Below are positions 15,146 to 25,037 of a DNA stretch of 64,000 nucleotides, piece after piece. Position 1 is the first letter of the stretch; each line of letters starts with the position of its first letter. The position numbers were made by a program, and so were the translations under genes. The notes beneath the pieces were generated by a model. That model was not told the DNA's origin. It worked only from the letters and a program-made list of their open reading frames with translations, and made no database searches. The DNA comes from Chitinophaga polysaccharea (GTDB lineage Bacteria; Bacteroidota; Bacteroidia; Chitinophagales; Chitinophagaceae). Location of the stretch: positions 1,352,001-1,416,000 of the forward strand of contig NZ_CABFVU010000002.1 of NCBI RefSeq assembly GCF_902150045.1, in the 5' to 3' direction.

Positions 15146-16723
15146 TTACAGGCTTTGTACAAAAGTGTTGAGCGTATCGCCTTCCGGGATGTTTAGTTTC
15201 TTCCGTAAACGGTATCTTGCCACACGTAAACTATCAGGTGAAATACCAAGAATGGTGGCCATATCTTTTGAGTCCATATTCATTTTATGGAGCGCCAGTA
15301 ATTTGATGTCGTTGTTGGTAAGATCACTGTATAATGCATTGAGTTTATCGAAGAACACCTGGTGCACCTGCTCAAAGATGCCTGTGAATTCTTTCCATTG
15401 TTTTTCGTGATTCACATTCTGGTTTATTTTCAATACCAGTTGCTGCAGTTGTTTTTTCTGGTCACGTTTATCCTCCTGCACCATTTCGGAAAGGGTATTA
15501 CGCAGCTCATCGAGGAACTGGTTCCGCTGGATCACATCCAGTGTGTGGGTAGCCAGTTGCCTGCTTTTAAGTTCCAGCTGGTCTTTTTGTACGCGGTTTA
15601 TTTCCGCATTCCGTTCAGATACAGTTTGTGCCTGGCTGATCTTGAGTTTCTGACGGGAAATGGTGAGCAGGCAGAGAATTACCAGCAGTACTACCACAAT
15701 CACTACCGCGGTATAAATGATGCGGTTTATTTTATGACTGTTTTCCAGCTGGAGGATCTCATCATTCTTTTTGTTGGTATCGTACAGGATCTGCAGGAAA
15801 TTCATCTGCTGGTTGTTTTGGGCAGAGTAGATATCGAGCAGGCATTTACGGCTGTATTCCATATAATAATAGGCGCTGTCGTTCCTGCCCTGCAGATGGA
15901 AGGCCTTGGCAATGTCTTTACAGGCAGCGGCTTCCTGGTATTTATTATTGGTTTGTTGTGCAATGGCCAGTGCTTCTCTTGAATAAGGCATACTGTTTTT
16001 GATATCGCCGGTTTTACGCAGCACGTCTCCTATATTATTGAGCACCTCTATGGCGGCTATCCGTTCATGGCGCACCTCATAAAACCGGAGCGCGGTGCGG
16101 AAGCAGGAGAGGGCGGTATCGTATTTTGCAAGGTCTTCGTAAATAGTGCCGAGGTTTTCATAGATGCCGGCTATGCCCAGGGTATCGTGGGCGCCTTCGT
16201 ATTGTGCCAGGGCCATTGTCTGGAAGTAACGGGCGCTGTCGTATTGCTGTTGCTTTTCGTAGTAGTGCCCTATGTTGCCGTAAGTGGCTGCCATACCGGC
16301 CGGATCGTTTACCTGCCGGTAAAGCGCAAGGGCTTTATCGTACTGCATTTTAGCGCCGGGCTTATTGATATTGCGGTAATACAGCTGGCCCATATCATTG
16401 TGCACGGCGGCTTCCGCTGCTTTATGGCCGTTACTGGTAAACAGGGTAGCCGCCTGCTGGTAATACTCCAGTGATTTGGCATAGTGGCCCAGGGTGAAGC
16501 AGATCCGGCCCATCTGGCGCAGGCACTTGCCGGCGGTAGCTTCATCTTTGTTGGCGATAGCCGTATCGTGCATTTTGCGAAGGGCGAGGAAAGCGGCATC
16601 CGGCAATTCCTGGCTAAGCTTCCCGGCGGCGACCAGCTGCGTTTCCAGCGAGTCCTGCGCTGTTGTGGTCATTACCTGGAAAACGGTTAAGCTGAGTACT
16701 AAGAACTGGGAAAAACGTTTCAT
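15146..16723 (-). CDS. TPR-containing transcriptional regulator with LuxR-type HTH
   Basis: A 525-residue protein of a type common in Bacteroidota. A signal peptide (MKRFSQFLVLSLTVFQVMTT) leads into about six TPR units (e.g. GHYYEKQQQYDSARYFQTMA, GTIYEDLAKYDTALSCFRTA). A transmembrane helix (IIYTAVVIVVVLLVILCLL) follows, then a cytoplasmic coiled coil and a C-terminal helix-turn-helix (LHKMNMDSKDMATILGISPD, SLRVARYRLRKKL). It would sense an extracytoplasmic signal through the TPR part and bind DNA while membrane-bound. It stands directly upstream of the phytase operon on the same strand, so it could control it, though this is not shown. The ATG at 16723 is preferred to a GTG at 16738. Confidence 0.88.
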   Translation of the reverse strand: MKRFSQFLVLSLTVFQVMTTTAQDSLETQLVAAGKLSQELPDAAFLALRKMHDTAIANKDEATAGKCLRQMGRICFTLGHYAKSLEYYQQAATLFTSNGHKAAEAAVHNDMGQLYYRNINKPGAKMQYDKALALYRQVNDPAGMAATYGNIGHYYEKQQQYDSARYFQTMALAQYEGAHDTLGIAGIYENLGTIYEDLAKYDTALSCFRTALRFYEVRHERIAAIEVLNNIGDVLRKTGDIKNSMPYSREALAIAQQTNNKYQEAAACKDIAKAFHLQGRNDSAYYYMEYSRKCLLDIYSAQNNQQMNFLQILYDTNKKNDEILQLENSHKINRIIYTAVVIVVVLLVILCLLTISRQKLKISQAQTVSERNAEINRVQKDQLELKSRQLATHTLDVIQRNQFLDELRNTLSEMVQEDKRDQKKQLQQLVLKINQNVNHEKQWKEFTGIFEQVHQVFFDKLNALYSDLTNNDIKLLALHKMNMDSKDMATILGISPDSLRVARYRLRKKLNIPEGDTLNTFVQSL

Positions 16724-16910
16724 TTTCAATAACAGCACCTGTTAATTAAGCATAATCAATCCGCAAAGAATGTTTTTTAGTATTAACTGTATGTTACCAG
16801 ATTGCCTGCCGTTGGTATAAAAATGCTTGCTTACCGATACTATTTTATATATTATTGTGTCGCCGGTTACATTTTATGACCCATAAATTAGTTCCAGTTA
16901 AATATTGATT

Positions 16911-17687
16911 ATGAAAAAGAGATTTTTAGTTACCATGCTGCTGGCTGGCGGATGCTTCGCTGCCAACGCCCAGGAAAAAGCAAAGCCTGAAGATACAGAA
17001 GTGTATACCCCGGTGCCGCCTGAAGTGAAGCCCGGAAAGAAATGTGGGGATGCTCCTTCGGATGCCATCATCCTGTTCGACGGTACCAACCTGGATCAGT
17101 GGGTAATGACCGACGACCGGGAAAAACCTGCGGAATGGCTGGTGAGTAAAGGAGTGCTCACTGTAAATAAGAAAGTAGGAAATATTGAAACGAAGAAAGC
17201 TTTTAAAAATTACCAGCTGCATATTGAATGGCGTGTTCCTGCCAATATCACCGGTACAGGCCAGGGCCGGGGCAACAGCGGCGTTTTCCTGGCGTCTATA
17301 GGTAAAGGCGATGCCGGCTACGAATTACAGGTGCTGGATTCCTATAATAATAAAACATATACCAACGGGCAGGCCGGAAGTATTTATAAACAGTCGGTGC
17401 CGTTGGCCAACCCTACCCTGAAACCGGGGGAATGGAATACCTATGATGTAATCTGGACTGCGCCCGTATTTGGTGCAGACGGGGCATTGGTATCTCCCGC
17501 AAAAGTAACTGTTACCTTTAACGGCGTAGTGGTGCAGAATGGCTTTGAGCTGAAAGGCCCTACCCAGTACATTGGCCAGGCAGCTTACCGCCAGGCGCAT
17601 GGTGCAAGCCCTATCAAGCTCCAGGCACATGGCGATAAGAGTGAACCTTTGAGTTTCCGCAATATCTGGGTAAGAGAGTTACAATAA
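16911..17687 (+). CDS. 3-keto-disaccharide hydrolase (DUF1080), secreted
   Basis: A 258-residue protein with a signal peptide (MKKRFLVTMLLAGGCFAANA). The mature part is a DUF1080 jelly-roll: IILFDGTNLDQWVMTD, ETKKAFKNYQLHIEWRVP, GRGNSGVFLASI, YELQVLDSYNNKTY and IKLQAHGDKSEPLSFRNIWV. Members of this family hydrolyse 3-keto-glycosides after oxidation at C3, and the motif set is complete. The ATG at 16911 is preferred over an in-frame TTG at 16905. The gene ends at a strong terminator before the sigma gene of PUL 1, so it is not in that operon, but its expected substrates are products of flavin-linked sugar oxidation, which makes the flavoprotein PUL next door notable. Confidence 0.92.
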   Translation: MKKRFLVTMLLAGGCFAANAQEKAKPEDTEVYTPVPPEVKPGKKCGDAPSDAIILFDGTNLDQWVMTDDREKPAEWLVSKGVLTVNKKVGNIETKKAFKNYQLHIEWRVPANITGTGQGRGNSGVFLASIGKGDAGYELQVLDSYNNKTYTNGQAGSIYKQSVPLANPTLKPGEWNTYDVIWTAPVFGADGALVSPAKVTVTFNGVVVQNGFELKGPTQYIGQAAYRQAHGASPIKLQAHGDKSEPLSFRNIWVRELQ

Positions 17688-17706
17688 TAAAAACGAATTT
17701 CCTGGA

Positions 17707-17736
17707 AGGGCCGCCGGTAATGGCGGCCCTTTTTTA
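17707..17736 (+). terminator. Rho-independent terminator
   Basis: A 9-bp stem AGGGCCGCC / GGCGGCCCT with loop GGTAAT is followed by a run of T residues. It lies 19 bp after the stop codon of the DUF1080 gene and separates it from the sigma gene. Confidence 0.9.
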
Positions 17737-17818
17737 TTTATTTTTCCCGCTGTTCCATCATTTTCTTTACTTTTAATACAACGACGTTATGTAAAACAAT
17801 TCCACTTTACGCGGTTTC

Positions 17819-18418
17819 ATGGAGCAGGTACACATTGAAAAGAAATTGTTGCTAAAGGCTGCGGCAGGCCATGAGGAGTCATTTACGCAGCTGTTTTTCC
17901 TATACAGGCATAAATTGTACAGCTTTCTTTTGCGGTTAACGGAATCCCCGGAAATGACAGAAGATGTGATACAGGATGTATTCCTGAAATTGTGGAAAAA
18001 CCGGGAGCAATTAGCGGACATTGAACAGTTTGGTGGGTATATCTACCGGATGGCGCAGCACCACGTGCTAAATGCATTCCGGCGGATGGCAAAGGAAGCC
18101 CTGATCATGGCCGAGCTGACCCGGACCACCGAAGCCGCATCGGCGGATGCAGGGGAACAGTTACGTATCCGCGAGGTACGGGAAAAGCTGCAATACGCGC
18201 TGGATCATCTGCCACCAAAACAAAAACTCGTGTACACCCTGAGCCGGGAGCAGGGGCTGAAACACGAAGAAATTGCCCGGCAGCTTAATATATCCCCCTC
18301 TACCGTCAATAATCATATGATTGCCGCGCTGCGCAGCATACGCCAGCAGCTGGGGCCACATTTGCAATCTATTACAGGCGCTTCCTGCCTGCTGCTGGTG
18401 GTGGATAGCTTCCTGTAA
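17819..18418 (+). CDS. ECF RNA polymerase sigma factor (PUL 1)
   Basis: A 199-residue ECF sigma factor of the Bacteroidota SusC-linked group. Region 2 is seen in TQLFFLYRHKLYSFLLRLTE and MTEDVIQDVFLKLWKNREQL with the downstream GGYIYRMAQHHVLNAFRR. Region 4 is LPPKQKLVYTLSREQGLKHE plus EIARQLNISPSTVNNHMIAA. A short hydrophobic C-terminal tail (GASCLLLVVDSFL) is common in this group. The FecR anti-sigma gene follows 82 bp later, then susC, which is the standard trans-envelope arrangement: substrate binding at SusC is signalled through FecR to free the sigma factor and induce the locus. Confidence 0.95.
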   Translation: MEQVHIEKKLLLKAAAGHEESFTQLFFLYRHKLYSFLLRLTESPEMTEDVIQDVFLKLWKNREQLADIEQFGGYIYRMAQHHVLNAFRRMAKEALIMAELTRTTEAASADAGEQLRIREVREKLQYALDHLPPKQKLVYTLSREQGLKHEEIARQLNISPSTVNNHMIAALRSIRQQLGPHLQSITGASCLLLVVDSFL

Positions 18419-18500
18419 AAAATATTTTCCCTCCCACTAGTTATATCCTTTGGCCCATGTGTCTATAATAGTACAGCTTCCTGTATAAAGTAAAAACCGC

Positions 18501-19694
18501 ATGATTTCAGCAAGGATCAACTACCTGGCAACACGCTACTTCGATAATACCTGTACACCGGCAGAAAAGCTGGAACTGGCAGAATGGATCAGCAGACAAA
18601 CGGATGATGCCGTGCTGCAGCAGGTATTGGGCGATGCCTGGGAGTCGCATGTACCGTTGATACAGATGCCTGATGAAATGTCGGATCGTATTGTAGCAGG
18701 CATGTTTGGCCGCACAACGGGAACAGTTGCAGTAACCGGAACATCCGGAGCAGAGGTGGTTCCTATGCGCAACCGCCGCAAAATATGGTGGGCAGCTGCA
18801 GGTCTGTTTCTAATGGGCGGCATTGGCATGTGGGCCTGGCAGCACCAGCCGGCGCCGGCGCCTGTGGCGGAAAGCAGGCAACAGCGTTACAAAAATGAAG
18901 TAATGCCCGGCAGTAACCGCGCTATACTCACCCTGGCCGATGGCAGTACAATTGCGCTTGACAGCGCCGGCAACGGCCTGCTGGGCCGGCAGGGTGCAGT
19001 AAAAATCATCAAGCAGGCAAATGGTGAACTGGCTTATATAGGCAACGGCAACAGCGAAGCCATGTACAATACCATGAGCACCCCACGGGGCGGGCAATAT
19101 CACCTCACTTTGCCGGATGGCACACAGGTATGGCTCAATGCTGCTTCTTCCATCACATATCCTGCTGCATTTACCGGCAAGGAAAGAAAAGTAACCGTAA
19201 AAGGGGAGGCCTATTTCGAAGTAACCCCCAATGCCCATATGCCTTTCCGGGTAGCTGCAGGGAACACGGAAATAACGGTGCTGGGCACACGCTTTAACGT
19301 AAATGCCTATACGGAGGAACCAGCCATACGCACCACCCTGGTGGATGGCACCGTGAGCGTAGCTGTGGGGAAAATTAGTATGATGCTCCGCCCGCGCATG
19401 CAGGCGAGAGTAGGAAAGGATAATGTATTACACGTTACTGAAAATATAGATACCGATGAAACCATCGCCTGGAAAAACGGCTTCTTCCAGTTTACTGATG
19501 CAGATATGCCAACTGTAATGCGGCAAATAGAGAAATGGTACGACGTCAATGTTTCCTACGAAGGGGCTATTCCTGAAAAGAGCTTTGGCGGCGGTATACA
19601 GCGCTCCTTACCTCTAACCAAAGTGTTGGGAATACTGGAAGAAAATGGGGTGAAATTTAAGATAGAAGGGAAAAAAATTATTGTTTTAAAATAA
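18501..19694 (+). CDS. FecR-type anti-sigma factor (PUL 1)
   Basis: A 397-residue inner-membrane anti-sigma factor. Residues 1-93 are cytoplasmic and bind the sigma factor; residues 94-113 (KIWWAAAGLFLMGGIGMWAW) form the single membrane helix. The periplasmic FecR domain includes MSTPRGGQYHLTLPDGTQVW, VKGEAYFEVTPNAHMPFRV and VLGTRFNVNAY. The C-terminal STN-like DUF4974 domain (FQFTDADMPTVMRQIEKWYD...KIEGKKIIVLK) contacts the SusC signalling domain. It sits between the sigma gene and susC, with a 187-bp gap to susC that contains a hairpin. Confidence 0.95.
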   Translation: MISARINYLATRYFDNTCTPAEKLELAEWISRQTDDAVLQQVLGDAWESHVPLIQMPDEMSDRIVAGMFGRTTGTVAVTGTSGAEVVPMRNRRKIWWAAAGLFLMGGIGMWAWQHQPAPAPVAESRQQRYKNEVMPGSNRAILTLADGSTIALDSAGNGLLGRQGAVKIIKQANGELAYIGNGNSEAMYNTMSTPRGGQYHLTLPDGTQVWLNAASSITYPAAFTGKERKVTVKGEAYFEVTPNAHMPFRVAAGNTEITVLGTRFNVNAYTEEPAIRTTLVDGTVSVAVGKISMMLRPRMQARVGKDNVLHVTENIDTDETIAWKNGFFQFTDADMPTVMRQIEKWYDVNVSYEGAIPEKSFGGGIQRSLPLTKVLGILEENGVKFKIEGKKIIVLK

Positions 19695-19785
19695 AACCAC
19701 GTTACTGATTCACTGCTAAAATGAACACTAATTCCACTGTATAAACTCCTGTAGTTTATAGTTATTGATTGTTATGCAAAACAAA

Positions 19786-19812
19786 GCCGGAAACGCTGAT
19801 AACATTTCCGGC
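19786..19812 (+). other. hairpin in the fecR-susC leader
   Basis: A perfect 8-bp stem GCCGGAAA / TTTCCGGC with an 11-nt loop lies about 70 bp before the susC start. No T-run follows, so it is not an obvious terminator. It may be an attenuator, an mRNA-processing site or a stabilising structure. Confidence 0.4.
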
Positions 19813-19881
19813 GGCGTCTGGATAACATAAACAAAAAATCGGCGAAGACTCCTTATTCATTCAACCAAACACTGCAAATGT

Positions 19882-22800
19882 ATGCAAATTAATTGTATCG
19901 CTCTTTGCAGCCGGACTACTGCTGCCATTACCCCGTGGGCTATTTCCCCGGCTGGCAGCAAAACTTCCCGGCATCGCACGCTATGCTCAACCAAAACGCT
20001 GTTAGCTATGAAGTTAACGATCCTGTTCACCTTACTACTACTGAACGTAAGCGCCACCAGCCTTTCACAAACAGTTAGTTTTTCGGGTAAATCTGTGTCA
20101 CTGAAATCCGTTTTTGCCGCTATCCAGAAGCAAACGGGATACGTTGTGTTTTATGACAACCAGCTGCTGAAAAGCAGCAGGCCGGTAACACTTTCCGTGG
20201 AAGATGCGCCGCTGGAGGTTTTATTGAAAGCTGCGCTGAAAGACCAGGGGATGACCTTTACGATCCTCGACAGAACCATCGCGATCAGAAAGCAGGAGCT
20301 GCTGACATTACCCCCCATCCTGAAGCTGCTGGTACCCGGGTGGACGGTCACCGGCCGCGTTACCGACGAATCCAATACACCATTGCCCGGTGTTACCGTA
20401 TTGCAGAAAGGTACCAGCAACGCTACCGTTACCAACGAAGCAGGAGAGTTCCGGCTTGCCAATGTGAACGATGGCGCCGTGATCGTTTTTTCCTACATAG
20501 GATTCAATAAGGAAGAAGTGACGGTAAACCGCCAGTATAACCTGAATATCCGCCTCAGCAAAGCCGCCAACACTGCACTGGACGAACTGGTGGTAGTTGG
20601 TTACGGTACCATGAAGAAAAGTGATCTTACCGGCGCCGTATCCACCGTAAAAGGCGATGGCCTTGCCGCCCGTAAAACCACCCAGGTATCGCAGGCATTG
20701 CAGGGCGCAGTTCCGGGTGTAATGGTAACCCGCACCAATAACGCACCGGGCGCCACTGCGCAGATCCGCGTGAGAGGGATTACCACTATTACAGATGCAG
20801 GCGCTACACCGCTCATCATCCTCGACGGCGTACCTGTAGATGACATCAACTCCATCAACCCAAATGATATCGATAATATTTCGGTGCTGAAAGATGCGGC
20901 GTCTGCCTCCATTTACGGCTCCCGCGCTGCTGCCGGCGTAATCCTGGTAACCACCAAGCGCGCCAAAAACGGGCAGCTGGATCTGAACTATACCTACGAA
21001 TATGGTGCGGAAAAACCGACCAAACTGCCGGATTATGCCAATGCCGTACGTTATATGCAACTCACCAATGAGCTGCGCTGGAATGATAATGGCAATAACG
21101 CCAACGAATATCCTACCTATACCAAAGATATTGTGGATAACTACGCATCACTCCATGCAGAAAATCCTGACCAATACCCCAACACCGACTGGAGAGGTTT
21201 GATCCTTAATAACAGCGCTCCGCGCGAGAGCCATGCGCTCAGTATTTCCGGCGCCGGTAAAGCCCTGCGCTCCAGGGTTTCGCTGGTGTACGATAAAGTA
21301 GGCGCACTGTACGACGACCGCTCCTACGACCGACTTACTACCCGCATTAACAACGATATCACTATCAATAAATACCTCACCGCCAGTGTGGATGTGAACT
21401 ACAAACGCACCATCGTTAAACAACCTACCATTGACCCGATGTATAAAATGGGCATCATGCCACCTATTTATGCGGCTATGTGGTCGGACGGGCGCATCGG
21501 CGCAGGAAAAGATGGCGCCAATATTTATGTGCAAACCAAATATGGCGGGTTCGACAACGACTGGTTTAACCAGCTGGGAGGAAAAGTAGGGCTCGACTTC
21601 ACTCCAATAGAAGGATTGAAGATCTCCGGCGTGGTAGCGCCTTTCCTTAACTTTGATAAAGGCAAACGCTTCACCCGCAAAGTACCTTATACTTCTTTCA
21701 ATAATCCTAATGCCATTTCAGGTTATATCGAAGGCCTGACGGAAACTAAGCTGGAAGAAGGACGCAACGACAGCTACCGTTACACTACCCAGTTCATCGT
21801 CAATTACAATAAACAGATCAAAGATCACAGCTTCAGCCTCATGGGCGGCTATGAGTATTTTAAGGCATTCAATGAAGACCTGGGCGCTTCCCGCGGCCAG
21901 TATGCCCTCACCAACTATCCTTACCTGAACCTGGGCCCGCTGGAGTTTCGTGACAACAGCGGCAGCGCTTATGAAAATGCTTACCGCTCCTGGTTCGGAA
22001 GGATTACATACAGCTATAAAGACAGGTACCTGTTCCAGGGGAATATCCGCTATGACGCCTCTTCCCGTTTCGCAGCAGGTTACCGCTGGGGCTCATTTCC
22101 CTCATTTTCTGCCGGCTGGGTGATATCAGAAGAAAAGTTTATGAAGTCAACCGCTCCCTGGCTATCCTTTGCAAAGCTGCGTGCTTCCTGGGGCTCATTG
22201 GGTAATGAACGTATCGGTAATTACCCCTACCAGGCATTGCTGCGGTTTGAAAATAATTCCCTGTTCTATAAAGGCAATACCGCGGTATCTGCACAATCTG
22301 CCGCACAATGGCAATACGCCATCCGCGATATCTCCTGGGAAACCACGCATTCCTGGGATCTGGGGGCAGACCTGGACTTCCTCGATAACCGGCTGCGCTT
22401 TACCGGCGATTATTTTAAGAAAACCACCAATGATATCCTGCTGGAACTGGAAATTCCCGATTATATAGGTTTCGATAACCCTTACCAGAATACCGGTAAA
22501 ATGTATACCACCGGCTGGGAAGCACAGGTAGGATGGAGTGATCGCATCGGTGATTTCCGTTATAGCGTATCTGTGAATGTATCCGATTTCGTATCAAAAA
22601 TGGGCGACCTGGGCGGAACGCAGTTTATTGGCGATTCCATTAAAAGACAAGGCAGCGAATTTAACGAATGGTACGGATACGTATCTGATGGCATTTATCA
22701 AACCCAGGAGGAAGTGGATAAATCAGCCAAACTCAACGCCAACGTGAAGCCAGGCGATATCCGCTACCGGGATATCAGCGGCCCCGATGGCGTACCTGAT

Positions 22801-23334
22801 GGTAAAATCTCACCTGAATATGACCGTGTACTGCTGGGAGGCTCACTGCCCCGCTACCAGTACGGTATTAGCCTGAACGGCGGATTCCGCAACTGGGATT
22901 TTGGTATCGTATTCCAGGGCGTAGGCAAACAAAACTCCCGCCTCACCACTGATATGGTACGGCCGCTCCTTGAAAACTTCGGCAACTTCCCGGCCATACT
23001 GGATGGCAACTCCTGGAGCAAATACAATACACCCGAACAGAACAAAGCCGCCAGGTTTCCGCGCTATACCAATACCTCCGCGGGTAATAACTACGCTATG
23101 TCCGACTTCTGGCTGATCAACGGCGCCTATTTCCGCCTGAAAAATATCAGTATAGGCTATTCCATGCCTAACGACTGGGTAAAGCGGATCCATATACAAG
23201 GTGTTCGTATATACGGCAGCGTTAGCGACCTGTTGTCGGTGCACAACTTCCCGAAAGGATGGGACCCCGAACAACCAAGATTAGGTTATCCTATCACCAC
23301 CAGTTATGTTATTGGCGCATCAGTTAAATTCTAA
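19882..23334 (+). CDS. SusC/RagA-type TonB-dependent transporter with STN domain (PUL 1)
   Basis: A 1150-residue outer membrane transporter. The signal sequence is inside residues 43-63 (MKLTILFTLLLLNVSATSLS), so an ATG at 20008 is an alternative start; long N-terminal leaders before this motif are usual in Chitinophaga SusC proteins. Domains in order are STN (about 65-137), carboxypeptidase D-like (about 153-225), the signature LDELVVVGYGTMKKSDLTGA (about 234-253), a plug with ILDGVPVDDINSINPND and LKDAASASIYGSRAAAGVIL, and a beta-barrel ending in YVIGASVKF. The STN domain fits regulation through the upstream FecR/sigma pair. It pairs with the SusD gene 6 bp downstream to import an oligosaccharide or other ligand. 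Confidence 0.96.
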   Translation: MQINCIALCSRTTAAITPWAISPAGSKTSRHRTLCSTKTLLAMKLTILFTLLLLNVSATSLSQTVSFSGKSVSLKSVFAAIQKQTGYVVFYDNQLLKSSRPVTLSVEDAPLEVLLKAALKDQGMTFTILDRTIAIRKQELLTLPPILKLLVPGWTVTGRVTDESNTPLPGVTVLQKGTSNATVTNEAGEFRLANVNDGAVIVFSYIGFNKEEVTVNRQYNLNIRLSKAANTALDELVVVGYGTMKKSDLTGAVSTVKGDGLAARKTTQVSQALQGAVPGVMVTRTNNAPGATAQIRVRGITTITDAGATPLIILDGVPVDDINSINPNDIDNISVLKDAASASIYGSRAAAGVILVTTKRAKNGQLDLNYTYEYGAEKPTKLPDYANAVRYMQLTNELRWNDNGNNANEYPTYTKDIVDNYASLHAENPDQYPNTDWRGLILNNSAPRESHALSISGAGKALRSRVSLVYDKVGALYDDRSYDRLTTRINNDITINKYLTASVDVNYKRTIVKQPTIDPMYKMGIMPPIYAAMWSDGRIGAGKDGANIYVQTKYGGFDNDWFNQLGGKVGLDFTPIEGLKISGVVAPFLNFDKGKRFTRKVPYTSFNNPNAISGYIEGLTETKLEEGRNDSYRYTTQFIVNYNKQIKDHSFSLMGGYEYFKAFNEDLGASRGQYALTNYPYLNLGPLEFRDNSGSAYENAYRSWFGRITYSYKDRYLFQGNIRYDASSRFAAGYRWGSFPSFSAGWVISEEKFMKSTAPWLSFAKLRASWGSLGNERIGNYPYQALLRFENNSLFYKGNTAVSAQSAAQWQYAIRDISWETTHSWDLGADLDFLDNRLRFTGDYFKKTTNDILLELEIPDYIGFDNPYQNTGKMYTTGWEAQVGWSDRIGDFRYSVSVNVSDFVSKMGDLGGTQFIGDSIKRQGSEFNEWYGYVSDGIYQTQEEVDKSAKLNANVKPGDIRYRDISGPDGVPDGKISPEYDRVLLGGSLPRYQYGISLNGGFRNWDFGIVFQGVGKQNSRLTTDMVRPLLENFGNFPAILDGNSWSKYNTPEQNKAARFPRYTNTSAGNNYAMSDFWLINGAYFRLKNISIGYSMPNDWVKRIHIQGVRIYGSVSDLLSVHNFPKGWDPEQPRLGYPITTSYVIGASVKF

Positions 23335-23340
23335 AATTCC

Positions 23341-25029
23341 ATGAACATGAAACAACTAACGCTTATAGCCGGTATTATACTTTTCAGCGCCTGTGGCAGC
23401 CTGGATCTTAATCCGCTGTCAGACGGCTCCAGTGAAACCTGGAATTCCAATGCGGAAGAAATAGAAATGTCGCTCAACGGATTGTATAAAAATAATTTTT
23501 GGATGAAGGACAGCGACGACTGGACCGACGACTGGGTATACCGCGATGTTACTACCCCTGTTACCGGCGCTACTATCAATGGTGAAACAGATTTTGTGAA
23601 AAGCTGGTGGACAGATACCTATAAAGCCGTAGCCCGCGCTAACAATATCCTGCAAAGCATCTCAAGGGCAGATAAGGTATTGTCGGCCGACCAGATCGCC
23701 AGGTATACCGGTGAAGCAAGATTTGTAAGAGCGTGTATGTATTCCCGTTTGTTGTCGCACTACGGTAATATTATTTATACGGATTCCATGCTCGACATTG
23801 AACAGGCATTACAGCTGAAACAAACAGACAAAGCTACTGTACTGAAAAAGATCTATGAAGACTTTGACTTTGCCGCTGATATCCTGAAGCCAACCTATAG
23901 CACATCAGAATTAAAACGTGCCACCAAAGGCGCTGCACTGGCCATGAAAGCACGTATTGCCCTGTATATGGGCGATTGGGCCGTAGCCCGCGATGCAGCC
24001 AAAGCCTGTATGGACCTGGATGTGTATAAGCTGCACGATAATTTTGGTAACCTGTTCCTCCCGAAAACAAAGAACTCCGTGGAAACTGTTTTTGGCTTAC
24101 CAAGATCAGTTACATTGAAAGTTACTTTCGACGACTGCCAGAATTATGTGTCGCGTAATGCCGGTGGCTGGGCTGCCAAGGATCCGTCGTGGGACCTGTT
24201 CTGTAGTTTTTTATGTAAAGACGGATTACCGGTAGATGAATCACCTTTATTCAATCCCCGCCGTCCGTTCGATAACCGCGATCCCCGCTGTGCCGCTACC
24301 ATCGTTGAGTTCCAGACGCCGCACCTTGGATACATCTTCCAGCCGCACCCGGATTCCGTGAGGGTACTGTCTGTAGCAGAGAATAAATATGTGGAGAATA
24401 AAGACACCCGCTCCGTTGCGCAGTATGCATCCTTTAACGGGCTGTTGTGGAAGAAAGGAGTGGATGGCGACTGGCTCCTCAACTCCTGGAAGATAGAACC
24501 GGATAATATCATTATCCGTTTTGCTGATGTACTGCTTATCTATGCAGAAGCAAAAACAGAACTGGGTGAAACTGATCAGACCGTGCGCGATGCCATCAAC
24601 AAAGTGAGGGCGCGGGCATACGGTACCGTATATACGAATACGGCTGCCTATCCTGCAGTAACTGCTACCGATCAGGCTGCGCTGCGTAAAATTATCCGTA
24701 CGGAAAGAAGAATGGAATTTGCCATGGAAGGCATCCGTTATATGGATATCATCCGCTGGAAGCTGGCAGAGAAAGTGCTGAATAAAGCCAACTATGGTTT
24801 ACTGGAGCCTGCGGATTTACGTACAAAAATAGTGCAGCCGGGATTGTGGTTCTTCCCGCAAACCCCCGCGGTTGATGAAGATGGTATTGCTGACTTTACG
24901 GCGATGTATAACGCGGGCCTGGTAAAGCAGATCACTGTGCGCAAGTTCGACGCCACCCGCCAGTACCTGTGGCCCATTCCCTCAACCGAAGTACTCACCA
25001 GTCATTTAACCCAGAATCCAAACTATTAA
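23341..25029 (+). CDS. SusD/RagB-family surface lipoprotein (PUL 1)
   Basis: A 562-residue lipoprotein (lipobox in GIILFSAC). The TPR-rich SusD fold is seen in ARANNILQSISRADKVLSAD, YTGEARFVRACMYSRLLSHY, ATKGAALAMKARIALYMGDW and the late motifs IIRFADVLLIYAEAKTELGE and RRMEFAMEGIRYMDIIRWKL. It forms the lid over the SusC barrel and binds the incoming ligand. It follows susC by 6 bp and is followed by the lipoprotein gene 8 bp on. Two in-frame ATG codons (23341, 23347) are possible starts. Confidence 0.95.
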   Translation: MNMKQLTLIAGIILFSACGSLDLNPLSDGSSETWNSNAEEIEMSLNGLYKNNFWMKDSDDWTDDWVYRDVTTPVTGATINGETDFVKSWWTDTYKAVARANNILQSISRADKVLSADQIARYTGEARFVRACMYSRLLSHYGNIIYTDSMLDIEQALQLKQTDKATVLKKIYEDFDFAADILKPTYSTSELKRATKGAALAMKARIALYMGDWAVARDAAKACMDLDVYKLHDNFGNLFLPKTKNSVETVFGLPRSVTLKVTFDDCQNYVSRNAGGWAAKDPSWDLFCSFLCKDGLPVDESPLFNPRRPFDNRDPRCAATIVEFQTPHLGYIFQPHPDSVRVLSVAENKYVENKDTRSVAQYASFNGLLWKKGVDGDWLLNSWKIEPDNIIIRFADVLLIYAEAKTELGETDQTVRDAINKVRARAYGTVYTNTAAYPAVTATDQAALRKIIRTERRMEFAMEGIRYMDIIRWKLAEKVLNKANYGLLEPADLRTKIVQPGLWFFPQTPAVDEDGIADFTAMYNAGLVKQITVRKFDATRQYLWPIPSTEVLTSHLTQNPNY

Positions 25030-25037
25030 GCGATAGC

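Noticed and set aside
20308..21060. 250-codon open frame antisense to the plug region of susC (PUL 1)
   Set aside because: The SusC signature motifs lie on the other strand; no homology-like pattern is visible in the antisense frame.
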